Shown: positions 15,861-24,956, counted from the first letter of the stretch. The stretch: 64,000 nt of DNA from Luteolibacter sp. SL250 (GCF_026625605.1 NZ_CP113054.1:3906001-3970000), one strand, 5' to 3'. Numbers and translations: made by a program. The notes: generated from the letters alone by a model not told the origin.

Positions 15861-18695
15861 TCAATGGTTGAAGATGAACTCCTTCGAGTTCAGCAAGGCC
15901 CAGAACACGTCTTCCAGCGTGTCCCTCACCTCCTCAGGCTTCTGCGCCTCCGCGACGGCCGCCAGCAGTTTCCCGCTCTCCATGTCCGTCGGCTTCCGGC
16001 TCAGCGCCTTCAGGTACATCTGCTCGATGATCTCCTTCGGCTCCTTCTTCGCCGCCAGCAGGTCGGCCACCACCTTGCCGCGCTTGATGCGGTCATGCGT
16101 GTTGTCACCGTTCAGCAGGTGGAGCGCCTGGGAAAGGTTCGGCTCCATCTTCACCTCGCAGGAACACACCGTCGCACGCGTCGCACGGCCGAAGGTCGTG
16201 AGGAAATAGTTCGTCGTGTTGCCATCCGCGATCTGCACCGCCTTCGCGCCCAGCGGCAGGCCCTTGAACTTGTTCGGCGTCTTCGTCACCGCGGAGATGG
16301 AGTCCAGCAGCACCTCCGCCCGCACCCGGCGCACCATGGAGTGGGAGAAGTTCCGGTTGTCATCAACGTTCGTCTCATTCGTCCGGGTGGACAGTTGGTA
16401 CGTGCGGGAGTTGCAGATGTCGCGCACCAGCTTCCGCAGGTCGAAGTTGTAGGAAACGAAGCGCTCCGCCAGCTCATCCAGCAGCTCCGGGTTCGACGGC
16501 GGGTTGGACACGCGGACGTCATCCACAGGCTCCACGATGCCCACGCCGTTGAAGTGCGCCCACACGATGTTCACCACGTTGCGCGCGAACCATGGATTGT
16601 CCTTCGACCCCAGCCACTGCGCCACGGACTCCCGGCGGGACTGCCCGGGCTGCAGCTCCGGCTTCGGCCCGCCCAGGAACTTCGGCGGCACCGGCTTCTT
16701 CGTCACCAGGTGCGGGATCTCACCGCCCTCGTCATACACCACGCGCTCACGCGGGTCCTCCGCCGGCTTCCGCTTCACCTGCGCGAAGAACGACGCGAAG
16801 CCATAGTAGTCATCCATCGTCCACCGGTCGAACGGGTGGTTGTGGCACTGCGCGCACTGGATGCGCGTGCCCATGAACACCTGCGCCACGTTCTCCGTCA
16901 GCTTCATCACGTCCTGCTCCACCTGGAAGAAATTCGTCGCCGGGCTGGAGAACGTCCCGCCCTTCGCCGACAGCAGCTCCACCACCATCTCATTGAGCGG
17001 CATGTTCGAGGCGATGCGTTCGCGCAGCCAGTTGTAGTAACCCAGCGCCGCCTTGTAGGAGACCGACTGCCCGCCGTTGTTGAACGTGCGGATCTGCATC
17101 AGCTCCGCCCACTTCATCACCCACATCTCCGTGAATTCCTTGCGGGAAATCAGGTCGTCGATCAGCACCTCCCGCTTGTTCGGACGCTTGTCCTCCAGGA
17201 AGGCCGTCCGTTCCTCCGTCGTCGGCGGCACGCCCACCACGTCCAGGAACACCCGCCGCAGGAACACCTCATCCTCCGCCACCGTGGACGGGATGATGCG
17301 CAGCTTGTGCAGCTTCTCCGCCACCAGCGGGTCGATGTAGTTCGCCGCCGGGAACTCCGGCCGCGCGTACTTCACATCCTTCGGGATCACGATCGCCTGC
17401 GCGCCCTCCGTGAACAGCGCGAACCGCGCCAGCAGGAACGCCTCCCCGCGGTTCTTCGACACCGCCACCCCGTCCGACTTGTGGATCGCCACCGAGTTGT
17501 CGTTGGACGTGGAGTAGGTCGAAAGCGTACTCACATCCCGGTCCGTGCCGTCGGAGTACGTCGCGCGCACCGTCAGCGGCACCTGGATGTCAGGCCCCGT
17601 CAGCACCATCTGCTTCGGCTCCACCTCGATGGAGAGCGGCTGCGGGATCTCCCCCTTGTCATACTCCGCCCCGTCGCGGATCCACTGCACCAGCGTCTCA
17701 TGGAACGGGGAGCCTTTCTCGAACAGCTTGCCACCCGTGTGCGGCACCGTCCCGTCCGCCTTCGTCAGCAGCAGGGAGTCCTCCGGCAGCGCCAGGTTGA
17801 TCCGGCGGCCCGCCATCTCATGCGTCAGCCGGAAATGGTCCCCCTTCGGGTCGAAGCCGTAGAGCGTCAGGTGGAATCCATCCTGCCCGCGCGCGGACCC
17901 GTGGCAGGAGCCCGTGTTGCAGCCCGCCGCCGTCAGCACCGGCATCACATCCAGTTGGAAGGAGATCGGCCGCGGCTTCGCGGAGTCCTTCACCGTCACC
18001 GGCACTTCCGTCTTCAGGCCGCGGTATTCGATGGAAAGCTTCGTCGTCCCGTCCTTCTGCGGGCGCAGCGTCGTCCCCGCCAGGCTCGCCAGGGAGGCGT
18101 CCGCCAGCGTGATCTTCGACTGCTTCGTGATGTCATGCGTGGACGCGTCCTTGAACCTCGCCACGATCACCACCCGGTGGAAATCCGCCGCCGTCTCCAG
18201 CGTCACCGCCTTCGGGAACGCCTCGATCGACGCGATCTCCGGGTCCGCCGGCGCATCCCAGCCCGGCAGCGCCGTCTTCGACCGCGGGGACATCACCACG
18301 GACGCGTCACCCCACGCCGCTCCGGACTCGATCCATTTCTCCAGCGCCGTCACCTCCGCCGGGGAAAGCGGCGGGCCGTGCTTCTTCGGCGGCATGATCT
18401 CGTCATCATCCGCCGCCAGCCGCACCCGCTTCACCAGCTCGGACCCGCCCGGGTTCCCCGGCACGATCGATTCGCCGGAATCCCCGCCCGTCAGGAAATC
18501 CTGCCGCACCTCCAGCACCAGCCCGCCCTTCGCCTCCTTTTTCGTATGGCACTCCAGGCACTTGCTTTCCAGCACATGGCGCGCCGCGTCGAACGGCGTC
18601 TTCGGGCCATAGCCTGCCGGCGCATCCGTGCCGAAGGCACCTGCCACAGCCGGGATCAAAGTCAGAAGCGGGATCTTCCAGTGCATCCCCAACAT
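15861..18695 (-). CDS. PSCyt1/DUF1549/DUF1553 planctomycete-type cytochrome c protein
   Basis: The 944-residue secreted protein (signal KIPLLTLIPAVAGAFG) has the modular order known from Planctomycetes and Verrucomicrobia. A PSCyt1 c-type haem module comes first (CLECH at about residues 48-52, with IMPPKKHGPPLS as the distal Met segment). A bacterial Ig-like segment and a second CNTGSCHG motif (about 258-265) follow, then DUF1549 (with CAQCHNHPFDRWT) and DUF1553 to the end (NVVNIVWAHFNGVGIVEP, then RRVRAEVLLDSI). These proteins are surface or periplasmic, often next to sugar hydrolases or sulfatases, and their exact reaction is unknown. An alternative ATG lies at 18686. The adjacent esterase supports a carbohydrate role. 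Confidence 0.85.
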   Translation of the reverse strand: MLGMHWKIPLLTLIPAVAGAFGTDAPAGYGPKTPFDAARHVLESKCLECHTKKEAKGGLVLEVRQDFLTGGDSGESIVPGNPGGSELVKRVRLAADDDEIMPPKKHGPPLSPAEVTALEKWIESGAAWGDASVVMSPRSKTALPGWDAPADPEIASIEAFPKAVTLETAADFHRVVIVARFKDASTHDITKQSKITLADASLASLAGTTLRPQKDGTTKLSIEYRGLKTEVPVTVKDSAKPRPISFQLDVMPVLTAAGCNTGSCHGSARGQDGFHLTLYGFDPKGDHFRLTHEMAGRRINLALPEDSLLLTKADGTVPHTGGKLFEKGSPFHETLVQWIRDGAEYDKGEIPQPLSIEVEPKQMVLTGPDIQVPLTVRATYSDGTDRDVSTLSTYSTSNDNSVAIHKSDGVAVSKNRGEAFLLARFALFTEGAQAIVIPKDVKYARPEFPAANYIDPLVAEKLHKLRIIPSTVAEDEVFLRRVFLDVVGVPPTTEERTAFLEDKRPNKREVLIDDLISRKEFTEMWVMKWAELMQIRTFNNGGQSVSYKAALGYYNWLRERIASNMPLNEMVVELLSAKGGTFSSPATNFFQVEQDVMKLTENVAQVFMGTRIQCAQCHNHPFDRWTMDDYYGFASFFAQVKRKPAEDPRERVVYDEGGEIPHLVTKKPVPPKFLGGPKPELQPGQSRRESVAQWLGSKDNPWFARNVVNIVWAHFNGVGIVEPVDDVRVSNPPSNPELLDELAERFVSYNFDLRKLVRDICNSRTYQLSTRTNETNVDDNRNFSHSMVRRVRAEVLLDSISAVTKTPNKFKGLPLGAKAVQIADGNTTNYFLTTFGRATRATVCSCEVKMEPNLSQALHLLNGDNTHDRIKRGKVVADLLAAKKEPKEIIEQMYLKALSRKPTDMESGKLLAAVAEAQKPEEVRDTLEDVFWALLNSKEFIFNH

Positions 18696-19251
18696 ACGCG
18701 GCTCGCCCTCATTCCTTTACACTCCGCTTCATTATTTTTGCGCAGCCCCGCGACGGGTGTTTTTCAAACCACGGATTACACGGATTTCACGGATTGAATA
18801 AGATGACCACTGATTCCACTGATTTACTGATTATTGAAGAAAATGAACCTGATGCCCCGGCCTCACGAACGGATCTCCTCTTCAAATCAGTAAATCAGTG
18901 GAATCAGTGGTAATCCTTCCCCCAACCTCCAGATCCCCCAATTACCTTCCCCTCTTCAAAGTTCGGCGTTGGACGTTCAATGTTCACCCCCCAAAAAATC
19001 CGCGGAATCCCTCTTCAATCCTCTTAATCTGCGCTTGAAAAACAGCCACCCACCCCCGGCACCCCTATCTCCAACACCCCACCCACCCTTTCCCAACTTC
19101 AATGTTCGACGTTGGACGTTCGATGTTCGATGTTCCCAAAAAATCCACTTTTCTCCCACTGCCGGGTTGACAACTCCCTCCGCATTCCTAAAGTCCGGCC
19201 CCCGCGCCGCTGGAAAAGCGGTTCCAAACTTATTTCATACCAGGTCCCGCC
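18696..19251. repeat. Gap with perfect 27-bp inverted repeat and family-4 strings
   Basis: No gene is seen in this 556-bp gap. ACCACTGATTCCACTGATT... (18806-18832) and its exact reverse complement (18885-18911) form a 27-bp perfect inverted repeat around a 52-bp loop. The gap also holds ACCACGGATTACACGG at 18769, family-4 strings at 18961-18985 and 19095-19136, and an AATCCTCTTAATCTGCGCTT string at about 19017 that recurs at 32612. The rpmH promoter must lie in its last 100 bp (a TTGACA-like TTGACAACT is at 19165), but a -10 element is not clear. Confidence 0.8.
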
Positions 19252-19434
19252 ATGAGCAAACGCACTTACCAGCCATCCAAGCGCACCCGCAAAGCCCAAT
19301 TCGGTTTCCGCGCCCGCATGGCCACCAAGGCCGGTCGCGACATTCTCCGCCGCCGCCGCCAGAAAGGCCGCAAGCGCCTCATCCCCAAGGGTGTCGAGCT
19401 CAAGTACGCCCGCCACACCACCCAGCACAACTGA
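19252..19434 (+). CDS. rpmH: Large ribosomal subunit protein bL34
   Basis: The sequence [19 protein letters not shown], then [20 protein letters not shown] and RKRL, is the full bL34 consensus. The protein is 60 residues, about 14 longer than usual because of a C-terminal tail ([15 protein letters not shown]). It binds 23S rRNA in the large subunit. It heads the conserved rpmH-rnpA-yidD-yidC order. Confidence 0.97.
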   Translation: MSKRTYQPSKRTRKAQFGFRARMATKAGRDILRRRRQKGRKRLIPKGVELKYARHTTQHN

Positions 19435-19479
19435 GCTGGGCTTGGGTCGCGCCGAGGTGCTTGCCAATAGCAGCCCGCC

Positions 19480-19854
19480 ATGCGTCTCCCGAGAAAGTGC
19501 AGCATGACGAACCGCGCGGACTTCGCGCGGGTCAAGACCACCGGTCACGCGAAAGCTGGCCGGTTCGTCATTTTAAGCACATTGCAGGATCCGGCGCTGG
19601 ACACCATCCGCACCGGCTTCATCACCTCAAAGCGGTCCGCGAAGCGCGCGCACGACCGCGTCCTCATGCGCCGCCGCTTCCGCGCCCTGGTGCAGAAGCA
19701 CGCCCCCCAATTCGCGGAAATCCGGCGTTTCCTCGTCACCATCGCCCGTCCCGGCGCTTCGCAGGCGACATTCCAGGAAATTGAGGAAGATTGGGTCCGC
19801 CAGGCACGCCGCCTCGGCCTCTTCCCGAAACCCGACGCCTCCGCCCAGCCGTGA
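19480..19854 (+). CDS. rnpA: Ribonuclease P protein component
   Basis: The 124-residue protein shows the RnpA pattern: [19 protein letters not shown], then [20 protein letters not shown] and [11 protein letters not shown]. It assists the RNA subunit in 5' maturation of tRNA. The usual RNR signature (about residue 58) appears here as [11 protein letters not shown], lacking the asparagine, a departure from most homologues. It lies 45 bp after rpmH and its stop overlaps the yidD start by 4 bp. Confidence 0.95.
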   Translation: MRLPRKCSMTNRADFARVKTTGHAKAGRFVILSTLQDPALDTIRTGFITSKRSAKRAHDRVLMRRRFRALVQKHAPQFAEIRRFLVTIARPGASQATFQEIEEDWVRQARRLGLFPKPDASAQP

Positions 19855-20159
19855 TCTCCCGCGCCGCCACCGCCTTCATCCGGGCAGGCATCCGCTTCTA
19901 CCAGCGGTTCCTCAATCCCCTGCTGAAAGCCGCCGCCGGACCCGCCGCGGGCTGCCGCTACACCCCCACCTGCTCCCACTACTTCCTCGGCGCGGTGGAG
20001 ACCCACGGCCCCCTCAAAGGGAGCTGGTTGGGAATTTGCAGGATTTTCCGCTGTCATCCCTGGGGGGGCTACGGTTATGACCCCGTCCCGCCGGCCGGCA
20101 CTCCAACCGACCAACCGCGGAAACAGCACTGCGGCTGCGGAGGCCACCACCACCACTAA
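19851..20159 (+). CDS. yidD: Membrane protein insertion efficiency factor YidD
   Basis: A GTG start at 19851 overlaps the rnpA stop (GTGA). The 102-residue product has the family core [15 protein letters not shown], then [33 protein letters not shown] and GYDPVP. The three core cysteines are all present. The tail CGCGGHHHH is His/Cys-rich and unusual. YidD is a small membrane-peripheral protein that aids YidC- and Sec-dependent insertion, in keeping with its place before yidC. Confidence 0.95.
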   Translation: MISRAATAFIRAGIRFYQRFLNPLLKAAAGPAAGCRYTPTCSHYFLGAVETHGPLKGSWLGICRIFRCHPWGGYGYDPVPPAGTPTDQPRKQHCGCGGHHHH

Positions 20160-20177
20160 CGAGATTTTCCCCACACC

Positions 20178-22076
20178 ATGTACGACCGCAAAACCTGGGT
20201 GATCGTCGCCCTCTGTGCCATCCTGTTGGCCGTCAACCTCCACTTCTCCAGCCAGAAACGCGCGGAGGAAGCCCAGAAGAAGCAATTCATCGAGCAGACC
20301 CAGAAAGCCGCCAAGGCCGCCGACGCCGCCGCCGCCACGGACCCTGCCGCCGCACCCGCCGCCGCCCTCAGTGACGAGGCCGCCCTCCCACCCACCGAGG
20401 AGGAAACCTTTGTCCTGGAGAACGACAAGATCGCCTTCACCTTCACCAACATCGGCGGTGGCATCAAGCAGGCGCTCTTCAAGGACCAGTTCCAGGTCGG
20501 CAGCAAGACCCGCCACGTCATCGTCAACGACAAGGCCGCCGCCGCCATCGGCGCCTTCGCCGACTCCAAGGGCGAGTCCTTTGAGAAAACCGTCTTCGCC
20601 TTCCCCAAGGACGAGGCACCCGTCCCCGGCAAAAAGGTCAGCTACATCGCCACCCTCCCCTCCGGTCTCATCGTCAAAAAGACCTACTCCCTCATCGACC
20701 CCACGGAGCCGGGCGCGCCCTACCTCCTCGACTTCGATCTCAGCGTCCAGAACGAAGGCGCAGGCGCCCTCAACCTCGGCCAGTGGAGCATCTTCCTCGG
20801 TGAAGCCGCCCCGCTCTACCAGAAGGAGGACATGCACCAGACCGGCTTCTTCTGGCGGGAGAACGGCAGCATGCACTTCGAGGAAGTCACCGGCTTCCTC
20901 GGCGGCGGCATCACCTTCTCCAAGCCGAAGAACCTCATCACCAGCCCGAACGACGAAGTCATCGAGTTCGGCGGCGTCGCCAACCAGTTCTTCACCACCG
21001 TCCTCCGCGCGAAGAACCCCGTCGCGGGCGAGGTCTGGGGCCGTTCCTCCAACTACCAGCTCATCGACGGCGAAAAGACCCTCCACTCCATCCGCGCCGG
21101 CCTCCGCCTCCCGGAGACCAACCTGAACAAGGCGGATGGGATGAAGACCTTCGGCTACCGCCTCTTCATCGGCCCGAAGGACAACACCATGCTGCGGAAG
21201 ATGGACAACCGCGAGAGCGGCTGGGGTGACGTCATGCAGTACGGCTTCTTCTCCCCCGTATCGCGCGTCCTCAACTGGATCCTCAACCTGCTCCACACCG
21301 GCCTCGACAACGTCGCCAAGCACTGGTCATGGGGCCTCGCCATCATCTTCCTCACCATCATCGTCCGCGGTGCCATCTGGCCCCTCCACGCGAAGTCCAC
21401 CCGCACCATGAAGCGGATGAGCAAGCTGCAGCCGGAGATGGCCAAGCTGAAGGAAAAATACCCGGACGATCCCAACAAGCTCAACACCGAGATGATGGGC
21501 CTCTACAAGAAGTATGGCATCAACCCGCTCGGCGGCTGCCTGCCCATGCTCCTGCAGATCCCCATCTTCTTCGGCTTCTTCCGCATGCTCCAGTATGCCG
21601 TGGAGTTCCGCGGCCAGGGCTTCCTCTGGGTCCAGGATCTTTCCCAGCCGGACACCCTCACCCACGTCATGGGCGTCCCCATCAACATCCTGCCCATCGT
21701 CATGGGCATCACCAGCTTCGCCCAGATCGCCATGACCCCGAAGACCGGGGACAAGATGCAGCAGCGCATCATCATGTTCATGCCGCTGATCTTCTTCTTC
21801 TTCTGCTACAACTTCGCCTCCGCCCTCGCCCTCTACTGGACCACCCAGAACATCTTCTCCATTGGCCAGACCTGGCTCATGAACAAGATCCCCGAGCCCG
21901 AGCTCAAGGCCCGCGCCGACGGTGGCAAGAAGAGCTGGGTCCAGCGCATGGCCGAGCGCCAGATGGAACTCCAGAAAGCCCGTGAAAAAGGCGGCCACGG
22001 CGGCAGCGGTGGCACCGGCATGCGCGACGTCACCCCGGAGAAGAAAAAGCCACGCGGCCCCCGCACCGGCGGCTGA
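20178..22076 (+). CDS. yidC: Membrane protein insertase YidC
   Basis: This is a 632-residue Gram-negative-type YidC. It has one N-terminal membrane helix (TWVIVALCAILLAVNLHF, about 6-23), an Ala-rich linker, a large periplasmic beta domain (about 75-345) and a C-terminal insertase core with five membrane helices. The core shows GLAIIFLTIIVRGAIWPL with the conserved groove arginine, PLGGCLPMLLQIPIFFGF, and FFFFCYNFASALALYW. The tail is Lys/Gly-rich, as expected for ribosome contact. It inserts inner-membrane proteins alone or with SecYEG. It is the last gene of the rpmH cluster; mnmE is not seen next to it. Confidence 0.97.
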   Translation: MYDRKTWVIVALCAILLAVNLHFSSQKRAEEAQKKQFIEQTQKAAKAADAAAATDPAAAPAAALSDEAALPPTEEETFVLENDKIAFTFTNIGGGIKQALFKDQFQVGSKTRHVIVNDKAAAAIGAFADSKGESFEKTVFAFPKDEAPVPGKKVSYIATLPSGLIVKKTYSLIDPTEPGAPYLLDFDLSVQNEGAGALNLGQWSIFLGEAAPLYQKEDMHQTGFFWRENGSMHFEEVTGFLGGGITFSKPKNLITSPNDEVIEFGGVANQFFTTVLRAKNPVAGEVWGRSSNYQLIDGEKTLHSIRAGLRLPETNLNKADGMKTFGYRLFIGPKDNTMLRKMDNRESGWGDVMQYGFFSPVSRVLNWILNLLHTGLDNVAKHWSWGLAIIFLTIIVRGAIWPLHAKSTRTMKRMSKLQPEMAKLKEKYPDDPNKLNTEMMGLYKKYGINPLGGCLPMLLQIPIFFGFFRMLQYAVEFRGQGFLWVQDLSQPDTLTHVMGVPINILPIVMGITSFAQIAMTPKTGDKMQQRIIMFMPLIFFFFCYNFASALALYWTTQNIFSIGQTWLMNKIPEPELKARADGGKKSWVQRMAERQMELQKAREKGGHGGSGGTGMRDVTPEKKKPRGPRTGG

Positions 22077-22220
22077 GCGTAGCTGCCTTTCACCGTAGCT
22101 GTGGCGTCCCGCCGCAGTTCCTCCCCGTCAGCACCGCGACCGCCGGGCGCGCCTTGGCTCTCGGGCCGATAATCCCCACGGACATCCATCCCGGGATCAA
22201 GCCCCACCGGCTCCCCTGTG

Positions 22221-22328
22221 GCAGCGAAGGTCGTGGGACCTTCGGCTGTGGGGGAAGTCCCCCGGAAAGCCCAACGCCTATCCTTCAGGTGCCATCCACC
22301 CTGCCGAACCTATCACGAGGTTCGCTGC
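22221..22328. repeat. Family-1 doublet with compensated ends
   Basis: The left end reads GCAGCGAAGGTCGTGGGACC and the right end ACGAGGTTCGCTGC. Both ends carry the same T-to-C/A-to-G change relative to the usual GTAGCGAA/TTCGCTAC, so end-to-end pairing is kept. Confidence 0.85.
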
Positions 22329-22347
22329 CCCCGCCAAGCCAACTCCC

Positions 22348-22599
22348 TCACTCCCCGTCCTTCGCATCAAAGGTCAGCACCCTCACCAACGCGGCCGAGT
22401 GCCACGTCACCAGGATGCCCACCAGCAGCATCAGCACTAGCAGCAGCACGTTCGGCGACGGCTGAGACACCGCCGATCCCATCATCGCCTCCATCTCCAG
22501 GCGGATCTTCCTCATTTCCGCCACCACCACGAAGCCGTGCACCGACTTCAGCACCATGTAGAGACCGATGAGGCGGACGATCAGCGTGGGAGTTCTCAT
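22348..22599 (-). CDS. Small membrane protein
   Basis: The 83-residue product starts at 22599. It has two hydrophobic segments (TLIVRLIGLYMVLKSVHGF at about 4-22 and NVLLLVLMLLVGILVTW at about 49-65) with a charged loop, EMRKIRLEMEAM, between them. Upstream in-frame sequence belongs to a family-1 doublet. No family recognised. Confidence 0.5.
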   Translation of the reverse strand: MRTPTLIVRLIGLYMVLKSVHGFVVVAEMRKIRLEMEAMMGSAVSQPSPNVLLLVLMLLVGILVTWHSAALVRVLTFDAKDGE

Positions 22600-22647
22600 A
22601 AAGGGAGGAACACCTAACAACCCCCGCCCGCGGCATCCACACCAAAC

Positions 22648-22751
22648 GTAGCGGAAGTCGTGAGACTTCCGGTTGGGGGGAGGTCCATGGGGGCCGGAGC
22701 CGTTTCCCTGACAGACGTCCACCCCGCCGAAGCTCTCACGAGCTTCGCTAC
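22648..22751. repeat. Family-1 repeat doublet
   Basis: GTAGCGGAAGTCGTGAGAC opens the left hairpin; the spacer contains the common CCCTGACAGACGTCCACC; the right hairpin GAAGCTCTCACGAGCTTC ends in GCTAC. Confidence 0.88.
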
Positions 22752-22788
22752 CCCCCGGATCCTCCACCCTCCATGGAGCTTCGCCCTC

Positions 22789-22916
22789 TCCGCAACCTCC
22801 CCGCCTCCGCGTTTCGTTTCATCTTCGGAAAACCATCCGTTTCATCGTCCCGGCACTGATCATTGATCACTCGGCACTCCCCCGCAGGGGGCCTCCCGCC
22901 TCCGTGTTTCGTTTCA
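22789..22916. repeat. Two copies of the CTCCGCGTTTCGTTTCA string
   Basis: CCTCCCCGCCTCCGCGTTTC at about 22796 and CCTCCGTGTTTCGTTTCACG at about 22899 repeat a string also seen at about 14440. The 326-bp gap 22600-22925 otherwise holds only the family-1 doublet. Confidence 0.75.
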
Positions 22917-22925
22917 CGGACGGAA

Positions 22926-23426
22926 TCATTCCTCCCTCACCAGCGCCATCATCAACACATCATGATAGACCCCGTCGATCCGGATGGCCGCGCGCTTCGT
23001 TCCCTCCATCACGAAGCCCAGTCTTTCGTAAAGCGCGATGGCATTCGCGTTGTCCACGCGCACCGTCAGTTCCAGCCGGGTCAGGCCCCGGTCCCATGAT
23101 CTCCGGATCGCCTCCTCCAGCATCCTGCGCCCGTGGACTTTCCCCCGGTAGGCCGGCAGCAGCCCCATGCCGAGCGTGCCCACATGCGCGCGCGCGTCAC
23201 CGAATGCGGGTGTCACATCACACCAACCCAACACGCGCCCGTCATCCACCGCCACCAGATGCGGGAAACCCGCCTTCGCCAGGCTGCGGTAGTAGGCCAC
23301 CGACGACTCCAGCGGCGGCACCTTCACCCCCGCCAGATACTTCCGCTCACCCGCCACCGCATCCGTCACCGCATGCAGCCCCGCATGATGTTCCTCCCCC
23401 GCCGTCACGATCTGAAATCCCGTCAT
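22926..23426 (-). CDS. GNAT-family N-acetyltransferase
   Basis: The 166-residue protein, starting MTGFQIVTAGEEHH, has the GNAT core. HLVAVDDGRVLGWCDV covers beta2-beta4, and GTLGMGLLPAYRGKVHGRRMLEEA carries the acetyl-CoA pyrophosphate loop as R-G-K-V-H-G instead of the usual R-G-x-G-x-G. NANAIALYERLGFVMEGTKR is the late signature. It probably acetylates an amino group on a small molecule or protein, substrate unknown. The start at 23426 is preferred because the longer frame runs through repeats. Confidence 0.85.
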   Translation of the reverse strand: MTGFQIVTAGEEHHAGLHAVTDAVAGERKYLAGVKVPPLESSVAYYRSLAKAGFPHLVAVDDGRVLGWCDVTPAFGDARAHVGTLGMGLLPAYRGKVHGRRMLEEAIRRSWDRGLTRLELTVRVDNANAIALYERLGFVMEGTKRAAIRIDGVYHDVLMMALVREE

Positions 23427-23489
23427 CCCCCCACCATGCCGCACGCCCCCGCCCGGAGGAAAGCATAAGGAGTAGCGGATCCCAAAGTG

Positions 23490-23595
23490 TAGCGAATCTC
23501 GTGAGAGATTCGGCGGGGCGTCGCTCCCCCTGCAAACCAGCTCCAGCCCCCGAACGGACTTCCCCCCAGCCGAAGGTCTCACGACCTTCGCTACC
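23490..23595. repeat. Family-1 repeat doublet
   Basis: Left hairpin GTAGCGAATCTCGTGAGAG ends in CGGCGGGG; right hairpin CCGAAGGTCTCACGACCTTC ends in GCTAC. Here the left hairpin is of the type usually found on the right and vice versa, so the element is in reverse orientation. Confidence 0.88.
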
Positions 23596-23635
23596 CTCAC
23601 AGATCCGCACCGCCCCCACGGCACACCTTCCGGCC

Positions 23636-23782
23636 TGGGACCGCGGGATTCATCCCGCCCCGGAGAATCCAGCCAGCGAAGCCAAGCGGACTGAAGGCCG
23701 CGCTCCGTCCGTCCACCCACGATCCACCCCCAACCTCTCTTCATTTCAACGTTCAATGTTGGACGTTCGATGTTCGATGTTC
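23636..23782. repeat. Family-2 palindrome followed by family-4 string
   Basis: CTGGGACCGCGGGATTCATC at 23636 opens an 80-bp family-2 unit ending near 23709. A family-4 string, CGTTCAATGTTGGACGTTCG, follows at 23751 and ends 14 bp before the cupin start. The 369-bp gap 23427-23795 holds nothing else but the preceding doublet. Confidence 0.8.
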
Positions 23783-23795
23783 AAAGTCCCCAAAA

Positions 23796-24113
23796 ATGCC
23801 ACCACCCATCCACTCCCTCCACCCGTCCGCCGGATCCACGGGTGGGGAAATCATCACCCCCTTCCTCACCGGTGGCAGTTTCCGCGCGGAGCACATCGCC
23901 TCCTTCGGCCATGCCAGCCCGCCCGGCCATTGGTATGACCAGGACCAGCCGGAGTGGGTCGCCCTGCTCACCGGCACCGCCTCCATCGAGTTCGGCGACG
24001 GCACCGTCCACCTCCGGGCAGGCGACCACCTCACCATCCCCGCGCACGCCAGGCACCGCGTCACCGCCACCAGCGCGGACGCCACGTGGCTCGCCCTCCA
24101 CTACCAGCCATGA
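23796..24113 (+). CDS. Cupin-domain protein
   Basis: The 105-residue single-domain beta-barrel shows the two cupin motifs in short form: SPPGHWYDQDQPEWVALLTG, with H and E ligands, then IEFGDGTVHLRAGDHLTIPA and HARHRV with the second-motif histidines. Such small cupins bind a divalent metal; the reaction is unknown. A family-4 repeat ends just before it and the convergent PEP-CTERM gene ends 12 bp after it. Confidence 0.8.
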   Translation: MPPPIHSLHPSAGSTGGEIITPFLTGGSFRAEHIASFGHASPPGHWYDQDQPEWVALLTGTASIEFGDGTVHLRAGDHLTIPAHARHRVTATSADATWLALHYQP

Positions 24114-24125
24114 CCGGCCCTTCGC

Positions 24126-24956
24126 TCAGCGGCGGCGGCGGCCGATGAGGACCATCATTCCCAGACCACCCAGCAGGGCCGCGGCAGGCTCCGGCACGTA
24201 GGTGACCGTGACATCGTCGATGAACAGCGACGTGTTCGTCACGTTGCTGGCAAAGGCGATCTGGTTGAACGTCAGGTAGCCCGCGTTCGGCGCGCTCGCG
24301 TTCCCCGTCGCAAAGGTCGTCCCGTCGATGCTGCCGGTCAGCGTCACCCCTGCCGCCGTCGCGGTGATGCGCATGACGGCCGTGTGCAGGTCCGTGTCAT
24401 TCAGCCCCATGTTCACCGCGTTGCTGCCCACCGCGCTGGACCGGTCGTCCCCCGTCAGGATCCCGTTCGTGCCACCGAACTCGCGGTAGAACGCATTCGT
24501 CACCGTCGTCGGGCTGCCGGTGGAGACATTGCCGTAGTAGCCCACCGAATTGATGCCCGCGTTCGGATCATCCCGGTTCGCCGCATCCGCGGTCATCGTC
24601 TCTCCCAGGGCATTGTAGAGGCCGAAGCGGAAGCCGTTCGTCGAGCTGTTGGGCGAGCTCGTCCCATGGCGGAAGGAAAAGGAAAGCTCCACATAGTCCC
24701 CGATGGCCAGCGTGATGCCGGACGGGATGCTGCCGACGACACCCTGTGACGCCGCGGTCGGCGTGATGCGGAGCTGGTTCCCCTCCACCGCCAGCGTCTG
24801 GCTCGAACTGTTGGTGAACCACGGGATGTCCAGCGCGTCCGTGCCATCCGTCCGGTCACCATCGGTGAACGAGTCACTGACGATCGTCGCGGCGGATACA
24901 GGCAGCCACGCCGCCGCCAGCGACAGGCACAGGAAAGGGATGCGGGGAGTTTTCAT
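24126..24956 (-). CDS. PEP-CTERM sorting-domain protein
   Basis: The 276-residue protein has a signal peptide (FLCLSLAAAWLPVSAA), a beta-sandwich body with many Thr, Ser and Asn (about 25-245), and a C-terminal sorting tail VPEPAAALLGGLGMMVLIGRR ending in Arg residues. That tail is recognised by an exosortase system, which places proteins at the cell surface or in the exopolysaccharide matrix. The body resembles the lectin-like domains common in these proteins (SFSFRHGTSSPN, then LFIDDVTVTYVPEP). No exosortase gene is in the window. Confidence 0.88.
   Translation of the reverse strand: MKTPRIPFLCLSLAAAWLPVSAATIVSDSFTDGDRTDGTDALDIPWFTNSSSQTLAVEGNQLRITPTAASQGVVGSIPSGITLAIGDYVELSFSFRHGTSSPNSSTNGFRFGLYNALGETMTADAANRDDPNAGINSVGYYGNVSTGSPTTVTNAFYREFGGTNGILTGDDRSSAVGSNAVNMGLNDTDLHTAVMRITATAAGVTLTGSIDGTTFATGNASAPNAGYLTFNQIAFASNVTNTSLFIDDVTVTYVPEPAAALLGGLGMMVLIGRRRR

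Noticed and set aside
15864..18797. A 977-codon open frame on the plus strand opposite the PSCyt1/DUF1549/DUF1553 gene
   Set aside because: It is antisense to a clear domain protein and its translation is Arg/His/Leu-rich without motifs, an effect of high G+C content.
19165..19251. Defined rpmH promoter
   Set aside because: A TTGACAACT string could be a -35 element, but no convincing -10 at 16-18 bp was found, so no separate promoter feature is listed.
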